A stretch of DNA of 64,000 nt from Chiridota heheva (GCA_020152595.1 JAIGNY010003269.1:974501-1038500); one strand, 5' to 3'. Counted from the stretch's first letter, positions 12,441 to 24,691 are shown. Notes: generated from the sequence alone by a model not told the origin. A program made the numbers and translations.

Positions 12441-13155
12441 TGCCTACACAGTATCTTTTAGTTAAATGTAACAAATTTTTTACATCATAAAGCTATAGAT
12501 CCATGCATAACAAGGAATATTTCATGTTATTATATGGGATGTCTCAGAAATCTGCCTTTTTTCTGAGGTCCTTAACCTAAACAAAAATAAATCAATTAAT
12601 AGGTAATATGACAAGGCACCCAATATAAAAGCATATTAACAAGCATTACTCCATACACTTTCTAACAAGCACTCATTAGGTTCACACACAATTAACATAA
12701 AATGTATCAAATATTTCTAAAGGTCCACTTTTTGTCTGCATGATAAAAAAAAAAAAATATCACAATTTAGAAACTACCAAATTACAAATTGGAAAAAGAC
12801 AACCTATCAAATAGAGTTTAGTAAGGGAAAAATACAATTCAAATTTCAGAATACTGAAAACAAAACAACTAATACTTTCTCAGTATGAATCTTAAATAAC
12901 TAAGTATGAGTGCATGATTGAGGTCAATAACTTATCTACAGTAGGTCATAAAAATAGGAACTCCCGTCAAAACTCTTGCAGTAAATCCAGGTTACTAAGC
13001 AAGTCTCAGATGGTCAGCATGGACCAAAACTTTTCATCTTTCAAGTTTGGAAAGCAACATTTCGTAGCCGAACCAAACATGGCAGACAATTGATACATGT
13101 ATACCGTTAGGTCTGTACCAGGAAAAGATCCACATAGCCATGTTTTGATTTTGAG
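12440..13155. other. AT-rich stretch between minisatellites
   Basis: No gene, RNA or defined element is visible; only short A/T runs. Confidence 0.45.
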
Positions 13156-13159
13156 ATTT

Positions 13160-13725
13160 CATGGTTTTATTCCATTTGATTGGATGTGTGTCCCTACCAA
13201 GCATGATTTCATTTGATTGGATGTGTGTCCCTACCAAGCATGATTCCATTTGATTGGATGTGTGTCCCTACCAAGCATGGTTCCATTTGATTGGATGTGT
13301 GTCCCTACCAAGCATGATTCCATTTAATTAGATGTGTGTCCCTACCAAGTATGATTCCATTTGATTGGATGTGTGTCCCTACCAAGCAAGATTCCATTTG
13401 ATTGGATGTGTGTCCCTACCAAGCATGATTCCATTTGATTGGATGTGTGTCCCTACCAAGCATGATTCCATTTGATTGGATGTGTGTCCCTACCAAGCAT
13501 GGTTCCATTTGATTGGATGTGTGTCCCTACCAAGCATGATTCCATTTAATTAGATGTGTGTCCCTACCAAGTATGATTCCATTTGATTGGATGTGTGTCC
13601 CTACCAAGCAAGATTCCATTTGATTGGATGTGTGTCCCTACCAAGCATGATTCTATTTAAATGGATTTGTGACTCTACCAAGCATGATTCTATTTGATTA
13701 GATGTGTGTCCCTACCAAGCACGAC
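13160..13725. repeat. 37-bp minisatellite with higher-order structure
   Basis: About 15 copies of a 37-bp unit containing gtgtgtccctaccaagcatg. Variant units (ggttcc at 13279, then taattag, agtatg and agcaag variants) recur in the same order from 13501, exactly 222 bp (six units) later, so a six-unit block was itself duplicated. The last three units are more diverged. Confidence 0.95.
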
Positions 13726-15085
13726 TTCTACAAACCTCAAATGTTACCAAAGTTATCCCAAGTTTACTTTGAATCAAAGATGTCTTTTATGAGATTCTTA
13801 CATAATCCTAGCAACCCAAAGCATTCTTGCAATAGCTCATAAACACCTGTGATTTAAATTTCACACATTGATTTAGCCACTTGAGAAATTCTCACCTTTC
13901 AGAATCTAGTCAGAAATTTGCACAAATAGTAGGTGTTAAATTGTTTCAACAATAAAAAACATAATTTTCAAACAATTAATTTTAAGCATATCTATTAGCA
14001 ACAATTTTGTAAAACATGATTCTGATTCTTTCAATTTTTACCACAATAAACATCAGAAAACTCAAAATCAGAAAACTTAAAATCAGAAAACTAGAAATAT
14101 GAACTTGCCATTCTATGTTACATACCATCTTGGCACACGGAACATTATTGCCTGGGTGCAGTTAAACTATGCAATATTACATTTTTAAATATAGGAACAG
14201 CAACTATAGGTGAAATAATGTGTGGGAGTCTATGACGAGGGAAATCCCTCAGAACAAGAAGTTTTTACAAATGGTACAATTATCAATGGACTTCTCTTTG
14301 GTAGTTACAAATCTCTACACAGAATAGCAAATATAATGATATACACAAGAAACAAGATGACTAAATAGGTTTAGAAACAGAAGACTTCCAGTTCAGACAG
14401 ACCAATTTGAATTGAATTCTTACCAGGATGAACTAGGGCTTGAGCCTTGTATTTCATAAGCATACCTCTTGCCATTAAGAGTTATAAATTGTTAGTTCTT
14501 TAACTGGTATGCTAAACTTAGAAATTAGAGCTAAGTAGATGTTCACATGGTCAAAATTCTATTATTATTTTACCTTTAGAAATTGCTAAAAATTAAAAAA
14601 TCTTTAGGATCTAGCTTGATATTTAATCTGATGCTGCATAAAATAGGCATTGTCACCAGTGTTATTTATCAAGATATATCCTGCCACATTGTCTAGATAA
14701 GCTTTGAAGATAGTCTTAACACACCAGGAAATCATTTAATGTCATTTGGCTACCACTAGTAAGGAACTAATTAAGCATCAACTCACAATGAATGTCAAGT
14801 AAAGAAGCTGATTATATATTTATCAACTCAGTAAAATACTGAACCTCAAGTAAAGAAGCTGATTACATATTTTCAAAAGCTGACATCTTATGAAATAAAT
14901 GATAAACAAATATATTTTGGTAAGAAAATAACAGGGAAATATATCTTGACATCAGAAATAAAGCCTGGTTGATATAAATAATTGTATTTGTTCTACTTGC
15001 TTATGTTTTTCTCTATTTGTTTGCTATGTTTACATTGAAAGAGGCTTGATCAAAGATGATTAAACTGTTAAAACTGATATCACCT
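13726..15085. other. AT-rich stretch, minor local repeats
   Basis: No gene is supported. Small local duplications are present: three near-identical 15-bp units around 14050-14090 (cagaaaactcaaaat type) and a repeated 'aagtaaagaagctgatta' at about 14799 and 14852. Confidence 0.45.
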
Positions 15086-15090
15086 TCAAA

Positions 15091-15690
15091 AAGCTACTCA
15101 ATCAAGCTACTCAATCAAGCTACTCGATCAAGCTACTCGATCAAGCTACTCGATCAAGCTACTCGATCAAGCTACTAGATCAAGCTACTCAATCAAGCTA
15201 CTCAATCAAGCTACTCAATCAAGCTACTCAATCAAGCTACTCAATCAAGCTACTCAATCAAGCTACTCAATCAAGCTACTCAATCAAGCTACTCAATCAA
15301 GCTACTCAATCAAGCTACTCAATCAAGCTACTCAATCAAGCTACTCAATCAAGCTACTCAATCAAGCTACTCAATCAAGCTACTCAATCAACTACTCAAT
15401 CAAGCTACTCAATCAAGCTACTCAATCAAGCTACTCAATCAAGCTACTCAATCAAGCTACTCAATCAAGCTACTCGATCAAGCTTCTCGATCAAGCTTCT
15501 CGATCAAGCTACTCGATCAAGCTACTCAATCAAGCTACTCAATCAAGCTACTCAATCAACTACTCAATCAAGCTACTCAATCAAGCTACTCAATCAAGCT
15601 ACTCAATCAACTACTCAATCAAGCTACTCAATCAAGCTTTTCAATCAAGCTACTCAATCAAGCTACTCATTCAAGCTACTCATTCATACA
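15091..15690. repeat. 13-bp minisatellite array
   Basis: About 45 tandem copies of the 13-bp unit atcaagctactca, with tracts of an 'atcgatcaagct/ctcgatc' variant near both ends (15125-15180 and 15475-15525) and several units shortened by two or three bases. The high identity over 600 bp suggests recent expansion. Confidence 0.95.
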
Positions 15691-15767
15691 GCAACAGCTG
15701 AAATAGTGTTACCTAATGAGGGTGACAACTAATCAATATGATACTAATTTTCTGCCTAACAACCACA

Positions 15768-15935
15768 GGAGCCCCAAATCCAGCATTAGGAGATTTCAGA
15801 GTTGATACAAAAAGAGTAAAGAGTTTCTCTAACTTCAAAGAATATTCTGATGGAAACTCGTGTGCTACACTTAAAGAGCTACCAAAATTGACTATAAAAT
15901 ATGTACATATTGAAAGTTTCCTCACAAATAGATAA
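15768..15935 (+). CDS. Possible terminal exon, unknown gene
   Basis: A candidate splice acceptor (ctgcctaacaaccacag) preceded by a branch-point-like tactaat leads into an open frame of about 55 codons beginning GAPNPALGDFRVDTKRVKSF and ending LTNR-stop. The composition is more protein-like than its neighbours, but there is no recognised domain, no linked upstream exon and no nearby polyadenylation signal. The complementary strand is also open over the same span. It could be chance. Confidence 0.25.
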   Translation, partial: GAPNPALGDFRVDTKRVKSFSNFKEYSDGNSCATLKELPKLTIKYVHIESFLTNR

Positions 15936-18900
15936 CTTATGCTTCATTTCATCCACTATTTTTTACATAACTCAAAACTATAGTATGTCAACCACTAGTA
16001 ACATACCACTTATAATATCTTAAACATATCTTTAGCACACCTGATTTAAGGTAAATCACATGCTAAAATATTACACTTGACTAGTTAACATACTTCTTGA
16101 TTGGACTGTAGGATCTATACACAGGTTGTATAAAATACACTATGATATGATGATATACACTCAATGTATGAAACAAGTGTTGACACCCATTATTTGATAC
16201 CTTTAATCAATACCGGTGCATACAGGGAGGCTAATGACAAAATCATGTGGAGAGGGTGGTCTAATGGTTTTCGGAAAAAATTATAATCGTGCTTTTCCAT
16301 TTTTATACACATAGCATAAACAACCAATTCCCTCACTGTTTTGTTTCAGAGAGAAATATATTAGGTTTTGTTCTCCCCACCCTTTGGGCTTGACATATCA
16401 TCAATTTTGAAGCAATGTTTTACACAATTTCAAAACCTTTTTTTACCAATCCTAAACAAATTATTTCTGAGACCATTCCTAGTTTTCTACATTTAGGGGG
16501 TCCATATTTTCACAATATGGCAACATTTTATATACAGAATTGGAAATCTTAGACGACCTTATGTAAGTTTACATACCTTGGTGCATACCAAGTATTTAGT
16601 AAACATTAATTTTCTCTTTGAGCTATTCTATATATCTACCTTGTCAAAACTGGTTTTAACAATCATCAACCAACCCCACAAAAGAAAATAAATTACAGTT
16701 GATAAAATATTTCAATACGACAAAAATTGTATTTTTGTTTTAAAGCAAGCACCAGAATTTCTTTGGATGTGTATTTTTTGTTTTTACATCACTGCTATTT
16801 ACATTCATTTGTGAAAAAATATCGTGGAAAACTATGACCAGTAAGTCATTTACAATTCAGACATGATAAAACACACTGTCTTCAAAGCTGCATGTGATTA
16901 AACTACTTTATGCTTTTCATAATGCCTGAAACATTTTACAACTTATGAAGATAGAATTCTCAAGAAAATTCCCCATTGTTTGTTTCTGAAGCTAATTTCG
17001 ATAATTAGTTTTGTTTTGCCACCATCAAAGAACAAATATTCATTCACTGAAGCTGATTTGAATTATGTCATATTTAATCTAACATTACTGAAGATCAAAC
17101 TTCATTCATATCCCTGTCAGTATTGAACCACAACTCCAGTAAGATTAAATATAATGGTTGTAAATATAAAGCAATTGATAGCTCACAATGCAAGATTACA
17201 TTCATCACTCATTTCTGAGGACTGTCTATAATCATACAAAAATGTATAAATATTCTTGGGTCATTCTTGTAATTTTTCACTTCATCATTTACATTCTTGC
17301 TTGTCTACAGTATGCAAATTCCAATCTCAATACTTCTTTACAATACAGCCAAAAACTTGAAAGGGACTTCACAAGAAGGAATACTTTTTCCTACCAAGAT
17401 TTTTTACCAATTCTTTGTGTTCCACACATATTGTTACTAATTGCAAATTTACATGTATATTATTTATCTGGTCCAAACATATGCATTCCACAAAAAAGAT
17501 ACTTGTTCTAATACATCATGATACTCCTAATATAACTTAATTAACTTAATTTTTTTGTTGCATACATTTTTATCTACTTCCACACTCAATTTCCCTGCAG
17601 CCATAAATTTTCCCCTATTTTGATAAATAAACCATAAAGAGTCCATTGGTCCTTGTTTTTAAAGTTCCAGCAAAGTCTCTGTAAGCTAACTTGAAGTCAA
17701 AAATCATTGTCGCTTATATCTGTGACAAAAATCATATACATCTGTATTTGGCTTCAATAAATGTTGATGAATTGATTAAAAATGTAAATGGAAATAATTT
17801 GCTATAGGTGCATTCATCCCCCTCCCCAAAAATGATTTCTCTGGATCAAACAAATAATCAAAGGTTAATAATTATTTAGTCAAATCTAATATAAATCACT
17901 TAAAAATACTCAAGATTTTCATTGTGTCCAATGTTGAAGGGCAGTGACCTGCAATGCCACAAAGATCAGCTGTAATGGTTAGCAACTTTTACAAAAACAG
18001 TATCGCAACAAAAAGATATTCATTTCCCTATAATTACCCTTTGAAATTCATTGTCAAATTTGTTATAATTTCTTATTTAAAGATTTGAGATTTTCATAAA
18101 AAATTGATTTACTCCATTCCCAAATTTCTTAAAATTTCCTGTAAATGGAAAGCAAGATCGAAGAGGTGCAAGTGTCATCATATGTGCAAATCAACACAAA
18201 CTTGTACTCAAACCTTAGCAAAGGCAATAACTCCCTGGTAATACTTGTTGGGTATTATAGTGACCAGTGTTCTCTTAACTGGCCTCCAACTTCTAATCGC
18301 TGGTCACCAATTACATCAAACACCTGAAGTCCTTCTTGTTTTAGAATTTAAATGTTTTTAAAATGCAAAATGTACTAAAGAGATTTGTAATGCCATTAAT
18401 TATCCAAAAAATTTATGAATTAAGAATATTTTTAGGAGTAAGTATACAAGCAATTTGAATGTCTCTCCAATTGTGCTCGCTAACATTCCTTGTAACTGTT
18501 GTCATGTCATCTTACAATGATCCGACTAGGTACAAGAGGAACTACCTTTTACAACTATTCAATCCTCATTCACATATTATGGACAAACCTGTGTTATTGA
18601 ACAGACACCTTTCCCCTACCACAGGAAAAAAAAAAAAAAGGATAATAAAGAATCACTGGCCAATTTACTTTGCTTTCATCAGAATATATTATTTACTGTA
18701 CAAAATCTTATTCACATATATAGCCATACTTAGAAGAAGATCCAATTATAAGAACCATGGCATGGGGAAAGTGTCACGAGTTGTCATCATAGATAAAGTA
18801 TTTTAATGGACAGTAAGAAGTTCATTTTTCAATAAAACGTGGCAATAAATAGCAACAAAATCTGTCATCTTTTTTAATCTTTAGGTCATTTTGTAAATGA

Positions 18901-19112
18901 AAAAAAAGAACTTCACTCTAACAACTAAGCCTGCAAAAAACCTTTATATCATGAAACAAAAGTTTTTAAGTTGTTCATGCAGACTTCAGCATTGCTTCGG
19001 GAAGGGTCAACAACAATGCCCCTCTTCACCTACTATATATGCTGTGATGAACAGACACAACACAGCACCCGAGTTTGTTTTGCTATTTTAGAAGCTACTC
19101 CTTAATGATTCT
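15936..19112. other. AT-rich stretch, no gene seen
   Basis: Several short ORFs (for example about 17188-17511 and 18459-18806) are AT-driven, hydrophobic and lack motifs or splice context. No defined repeats are recognised. Confidence 0.45.
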
Positions 19113-19291
19113 TCAACTTTCTTTCAATCTCTTGAAGACTGCCTCTGTTAAGAATTCTGGATGTGAACAAATGTAGCAAACTCTTTTTGACTTCCTGGAG
19201 GAATACCAGGTGTGTGTTAGGTCATTAGATACTTTGATATACACAAAAGGAAGGTTGCCGGAGTTGTTTTCTCAATCTACACGTTCATAAG
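19113..19291 (-). CDS. Probable terminal exon, unknown gene
   Basis: On the minus strand a strong acceptor (ctctgttatctttgcag, ending at 19292) opens a frame that includes NLPFVYIKVSNDLTHTWYSS and RVCYICSHPEFLTEAVFKRL, stopping at 19115-19113. The composition is convincingly protein-like. In this frame a TGA occurs near the start (19274-19272). It would be avoided if splicing used the weaker acceptor ttgag at about 19270. Otherwise it is a disabling change. The exon is on the same strand as the gene at 24.7-27.7 kb and could be its distal end. The phase after that gene's candidate donor (24691) does not match directly, so intervening exons would be needed. Confidence 0.4.
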
Positions 19292-20630
19292 CTGCAAAGA
19301 TAACAGAGGAAAGTTAAGCAAAATATATCACCTTACTACACTTTTTACATCAACCACGATTCTATTTTGCAGGAAAAATTATGCTGGGTCATTATAAAAC
19401 TTCTTATGCCTTGTATATATTTAGAAGACACGGACACAAGATGCAATTTTGTATGTTTTATCATCGTGACTTGTGTGATGTAAAGTGCAAGTTCAGTTCT
19501 TAAAATGAAAGTTACCTTCTGATCTAAATACAACTGTGCTCCTTTACACATGACCTACAACAGCCACCCACACATTCTTACACCACCAGCCACCTTTTCT
19601 AGTATGCATCAAATAACAAAATAGGCTGCTTATGCAATGCCAAACAGAAGTTTCCTTTACTATCTTTACTCATAAGCAATCAGGGAATCAGGTAACTGTT
19701 CTGAAAAGTACATTGTGTGAGATAGAAGACATAATATGAAGAACAGAAATGAGAAGAAACAAGTTCATTCAAAAGATGTTTTTTAAGTGTGACTGGTGCA
19801 GAAAGTCTACTTCAGATGAAAGATGCCAGTCGCATTCTCACTTGTCTATTTTTTTAATATTTTTTTGCTGATTAAAAATCTTTTGCAAAATGTCTTTAGT
19901 ACAGGTACACAATAAATTGCCTCAACTCTGCTTAACTAACATATCAATTGGCAGCAGGCCACTAAATTTCCAAAAATATTTCAATGTAATACACAAATAC
20001 TTAGCGATGCTGTGATATTATTAGATTTATATGAGCCATTAGACATGTTACAGCTTTAATATTCCACTTCCCCTTACATATGATTTTCTAGCATTGTATT
20101 CCTTTTTTACATTGCCCACCATCATATTAAATTTAGACAATTCCTATCATCTATATATATACTTGATAACTAGTTCTAATAATTTTGATATTTCCACTGC
20201 ATTCTTGATAGTCAATGCGATATTTACTGACTTGATTCTAGGGAAGTGTTGCTACTCATGCTATAACTTATTTTGCAATGGGATAAAAGACATTACTAAT
20301 CTATAACTGACCAACAACTTTCATAGACGACATTTTATAATCCTATCAATTTCACATTTCACCACCTACATCAAATGTTTCCATCAATAAATACAAATAT
20401 TTCCTGATATCATTACAATGGTGTATAGTGCTATAGCACTAGAAGGGATGGTAACCAGTGACACAGCACATGATCAAGCACTTTTACTTTTTCTATTACA
20501 ATTCAGGTGTGAGTCATTAATGATAATCAATAGGTAATGTAGTACCAAGAATGAACTTTCATTTCATAACAGAATAAGCTCAAGGTGTTCTTCACAGAAC
20601 AAGGACCATTTGCCACAGAAATAATCTTGA
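19292..20630. other. AT-rich stretch, possibly intronic
   Basis: No coding region or clear element is seen. If the exon at 19113-19291 belongs to the minus-strand gene upstream, this would be intron. Confidence 0.4.
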
Positions 20631-20632
20631 AC

Positions 20633-20690
20633 ACACCATACATACATACACACACATACATACATACACATGCACACATACATACAATAG
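20633..20690. repeat. CATA/CA microsatellite
   Basis: Imperfect (acatac)n and (cacata)n repeats. Confidence 0.9.
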
Positions 20691-20712
20691 GATTGTATAC
20701 CACGCCATTCCA

Positions 20713-21585
20713 TTAAGCCTTACTCTTCCAGGGCTTTGACAAATGCGAGCCCAATTTTCTTTAAAAAAAAATTAAATGCATTTTTGACAACTTTCCTTTC
20801 ATTACAAGTTTGGAATGGAAGCTAAGATATTTTCATATTTTGAGTAATGAAAGCCAAATTAGGAAATATTGGACAAAAATATGCAAATTAAACAATTTTT
20901 GGCTAAATTGGTCAACAAATGGTCACTGTTTGCACAAGTATAACTTCTTGTCAGTATTGAAAACAGAGATTTGTGTTACATATTTAGATTCTTTATCAAA
21001 TTTCCTTTCCAATGATGCCAATCTAGAATTTTTAAAAAAAGGAAAGATGAAAAAACACCAAAAATGATTTTAGTCAAATGACCCCTGAAACTGCATCAGA
21101 AAAATTATAACGCTGTAGTCTTGGTGAGACTCGAACCTGGTGCACTCCGCTTTTTGGCGTGTTCATATCCACTACACTACATGATCATTGAAAATGCTGT
21201 GCTGAAATTTAATTATCACAGGAAAGGGTCCAAATAGAGGGGGTATGCCTTTTTATACATTAAATAAAAGGAAATTGCAAGCACTTTTGAATGGCAGTTC
21301 AACGAAGCATGTGTGATGTACAGTTTTGGTACACCATATTTCAAAGAAGAAAAAAATGGGTCAAAAATGGCGGAAATTTATGAAATTTTGAAGACATTTT
21401 CTAGAACAAAAGATTGCACACAGGGATTTTAAAAATTAGACCAGAAATCAATAATATCATGTCTTAGAATTTGCGTGACTGATTTTGAAGCAAAAATGGG
21501 ATCTTAAAGTTATTATAAGAATTTAAAAAAAAAAACAGACAATTTTTTAGTAATTTTTGAGTTTTACCCATTTTCAACCTACTTT
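20713..21585. mobile_element. TTAA-ended repeat with internal tRNA-like module, copy 1
   Basis: Begins with ttaagccttactcttcca, resembling the terminus at 30422 (ttaacccttactctacca). Most of it matches the reverse complement of 33958-34760, including the stretch around 'acatatttagattcttt' and a tRNA-like block. That block has a B box (complement of gagactcgaacc, 21126-21137) and a gtagtgtagtgg A-box-like motif (complement of 21169-21180). Its far side (ttttgagttttacccatttt) matches the reverse complement of the fragment at 30600-30660. The TTAA plus C-rich start recalls piggyBac-type termini, but no transposase is present. A family B LINE abuts it at about 21590. Confidence 0.7.
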
Positions 21586-21589
21586 TTTC

Positions 21590-23515
21590 TGTTTGTTTGT
21601 TTGTTTAATGAGGGCTTAACGGTACCACGGCAACGAGGGTCGACTTGTGCCTGAGAGGTTAGACCATTCTAGAGGTAGGAAGGGAAGAAAACAGGGGGAG
21701 ATTGAAAGAAATACAAGAACTAAAAGTCAGAAAGCTGGGATCGAGAGAGGTGCATGGGTGAAAAAAACAAAGTAGAGAGAGGGGGTGGGAGAGGAGGACT
21801 AAATATGGTTGCAGAGGGAAGCATGATGGAGAAAGGAAATAATTTTATTCGGAGGATTTTTCTGGAAGAACTCAGCAATTGAGTTGTGGGGAGCGAGGGA
21901 AGCTTTGGCAAGGTTGCACAGGGGGCAAGCAAGGAGAACGTGATGGACTGTTAGGGTGCAATGGCAATTGTTGCAGAGGGGTTGGGGGAGCCAATAAGGA
22001 GGTGGGAGTGAGTGAGGTGGGTGTGACCCATTCTAAGAAGAGTAATATGAATGTTGTCGACACAAGAGAGGTTGTTGATGGTGGGTTTGATCGGAATGGT
22101 GGGCTGGATGACGTGGAGTTTGTTATCAATTTGGGAGTCCCATGAGGTTTGCCAGCGGTCACGAACAGAGAAGCGATAAGCGGTTTGATGTCAGAAAGGG
22201 TTTTGGGAAATGGGGTAGGGGGAGGTTGAGGGCAAGCTTAGTGGCTGCATCAGCCCTGCCATTGCCAGGGATGCCAAAATGGCAGGGTATCCAGAAGAAA
22301 AGAATACTTTTCCTGCAGAGGGTGGGCAAAAGGAATTTCTGGAGGTGGGATGTGGAGTTATCCCATTTAAGATTGAGTAAAGAAGTAAATACAACCTTGG
22401 AGTCGGAAAAGATGGCAAAGTGGCTGACGGAGAGTACTCAATAAAATTGAGGGCGAGAAGGATGGATATCGCATCAGCTGAAAAGATGGACAAGTAGTCG
22501 GGAAGCCTGCTACTGAGGGTGATGTCTTGGATGACAGCAGCAGCAGCTGTCTTGTCGCCTTCTTTAGAGCCATCAGTATAGATGGAGGTGTAATTTGAGA
22601 GTTGGTCTTTGATTTGGATGTGAAGATTGATGAAGAGTTTAGGGTGGGTTTAGGTTTTGTGATGAATAGAGAGGCCCAGTCGGATAAAAGGGAGGGGGAT
22701 GGCCAAGGAGGAAAAGTGGGCCAGGAGAAGGTGCCAAAGGTGGGGTTGATGCCGAGATGGAGGTCTGATTTGATGCGTAAGCTAAAGGGAGGGAATAGGG
22801 TTTTAGTCCTATCAAAGAGGGTGGAGAAATCGGGGTACCTAATGAGGTTGTAAACAGGGTTCTGGGTGTTGGTGAGGACTCTGAAAGCATAGGAGAGGCT
22901 AGGCTTTCTACACCTTAGCAGAAAGGGGGGTTCCTTGGCTTCAACATGAAGGCTGGTGATTAGGGAGGTCCTGTAGTCACCCAGACAAAGCCTGAGGGCT
23001 TTATTTAGGATGGTGTTGATGTGGTCAAGGTAAGAGTTGTGAGCGACACAGTAGACAATATTGCCATAGTCAAGCTTGGCACAAATGGTGAGCCTGAAGA
23101 TTTTGAGTAGAGCATGGCGGTTCGCACTCCAAGTGGTGTTGGAGAGAAGGCGGAGGATGTTGAGGGAGCTGTTGCATTTTTGTTTCAGGTTGGTGATGTG
23201 TTGCTTGTAGAGGAGGTTGAAATGACAGAAGTGCATGCAGACTGTCTTGTCTTTGGAGAATTTAAAACCGTTATTGTTGCACCAGTCTTGCAGCTGGTTG
23301 AGGCTAAGTTGGAGCCTATTTTCGACAAGAGGAAAGCTAGGGGAGAAGTAGAAGATGGTGAAGTCGTCCACGTACAGGGCACGTTTGATGTTGGGGCCAA
23401 AGTTGTCCACGATGTCGTTAATGCTCAGGTTGAAGAGAGTGGGGGAGAGGATGCTAAGGGCGATGGGGCGGTAACTGGAGGGGTCGGTACTGTCCTTCCC
23501 CAAGTCCTTAAAACT
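21590..23515 (-). mobile_element. LINE family B, 3' portion with internal deletion
   Basis: Reads right to left. The 22367-23503 frame starts in the RT block SYRPIAL, then jumps to SILSPTLFNLSIND, so the RT region between these blocks is deleted. The catalytic LYVDDFTIF follows, then the thumb region. Downstream, frames encode RNase H (FFWIPCHFGIPGNGRAD, around 22230-22310) and the terminal knuckle LCNNCHCTLTVHHVLLAC (around 21925-21985). The 3' UTR ends with (caaa)n at 21594-21606. Frame changes separate the RT, RNase H and knuckle. The endonuclease is missing. Non-functional. Confidence 0.85.
22367..23503 (-). pseudogene. Family B reverse transcriptase, internally deleted
   Basis: A 378-codon open frame, the longest LINE frame in the window. 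N-terminal DPSSYRPIAL is RT block 1/2. It is followed directly by SILSPTLF (normally preceded by PQG, block 4), so the segment carrying the first catalytic aspartate (FxDLEKAFDTxW in relatives) is absent. LYVDD keeps the other two catalytic aspartates; NGFKFSKDKT and a Jockey-like C-terminal region follow. Without the first aspartate the polymerase cannot be active. Confidence 0.85.
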
Positions 23516-23519
23516 TTTG

Positions 23520-24470
23520 AAAACTCACCTTAAATGCGATTAAAACCATAAACAAATTGGATGGATTACTGTAACTCCTTATCCAAATGGCGAAGCAACT
23601 CCCAGATTTTAATTTCAAAGCCATCAAGGGCCTAAATGAAAGTTTAAAAGTACATCTGGAGCACATTTTGTTTTGTCTAACGTTGTGCAATACTTGTCTA
23701 TTGGCCAGGCAGTTGGTATAATAGTTGGTATATTGAAATGCAAGTTGATTACAGTTTGGCTTTTATACTGGAGCTTCATTCGGCTTTTTTGAACTGATTT
23801 GACCTTTTTTTCCGCTTGGGACGATCTTGACATGTTACAGTTCTTTGTTCAAGTTTTGTTTGGAAAATATAGTTGCTGATTGTGAGGAGAATTTTTGATA
23901 TGTAACATACAGATTATCATTTCTAAGGTAAATGTGACATGATGGGGGTAGGGTTTTTTCTTTTCTTTTAACCTGCCCTTTTGTGTCGAAAGGAAAAACT
24001 TACACTCAAAATGTTCAATACTATTTTAAAATTGCAACATTTATTTATTGACTAAAGCGATTCTCAGACGAAAGTGAATGCATACATGTCTTTTCAAAAA
24101 ATTATAATCTTATGAAATTTTCTTATTACGATAGTACTCGAAAATACAGGCATATTTAACAACAGTTGGACCTAGAAAGTTTGCACAAAAGTTATAATCG
24201 GTACTTCCCCGCTCTGTACTAATGTTACTGTATTGCATATTCGCGAAACTAGTAGCACACCATTAACTACTGTAGGCCAGCTGTTATTGAAAGTTTGAGG
24301 AATAGCGGGAATATTTACGAACTTCACAAGTTTTGCAACCATGTCTTCCCATAAATTTTATGTTCTTATGAAAAGTTTAGGTGATGTAACATACTCAAAT
24401 ACATATATATTTATAAAAAATCATATTTTCAAGTGATTTAAAAGTAACTTTTATAACTTATTCTTGCAAG
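23520..24470. other. Intergenic or intronic stretch
   Basis: No gene is supported. A short + frame from 23587 (MAKQLPDFNFKAIKG...) is mildly protein-like but has no splice or homology support. Confidence 0.4.
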
Positions 24471-24590
24471 AACCGATACTAACGGTCGGTACTCAGCGGT
24501 ACTTCAGCATTTTTCATTTGGTGGTATCGTACCGTACAGGCACCATTAAGTTCCGGTACTTTTTTTAGTACCGGTATACCGTGCAACATT
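24470..24590. mobile_element. Possible DNA-transposon relic (ACCGGTA-rich)
   Basis: Contains inverted and direct copies of ccggtac/gtaccgg motifs, ending gtaccggtataccgtgcaac. Such 'cggtaccg' repeats occur in non-autonomous hAT-like elements of many animals. The boundaries and class are uncertain. Confidence 0.25.
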
Positions 24591-24691
24591 ATGACAGGCT
24601 AATAAATGGATTATTTGAACCCAGAAGTACATTTAAAAGCATGAAGGTATAGAATGTTAAAATGTGAAACTAAATCTCTGGCATATCCTAC

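Noticed and set aside
14430-14490. tRNA-like segment (ggcttgagcc)
   Set aside because: Too degenerate in both boxes to call a SINE.
17188-17511. 107-codon hydrophobic + frame
   Set aside because: AT-driven composition; no domain, splice or context support.
22142-22444. Plus-strand ORFs across the LINE regions (22.1-23.5, 31.2-33.2, 47.0-47.3 kb)
   Set aside because: Antisense shadows of LINE coding sequence.
23587-23715. Short + frame MAKQLPDFNFKAIKG... next to LINE B
   Set aside because: Mildly protein-like, but no homology I can name, no acceptor, and only a weak donor.
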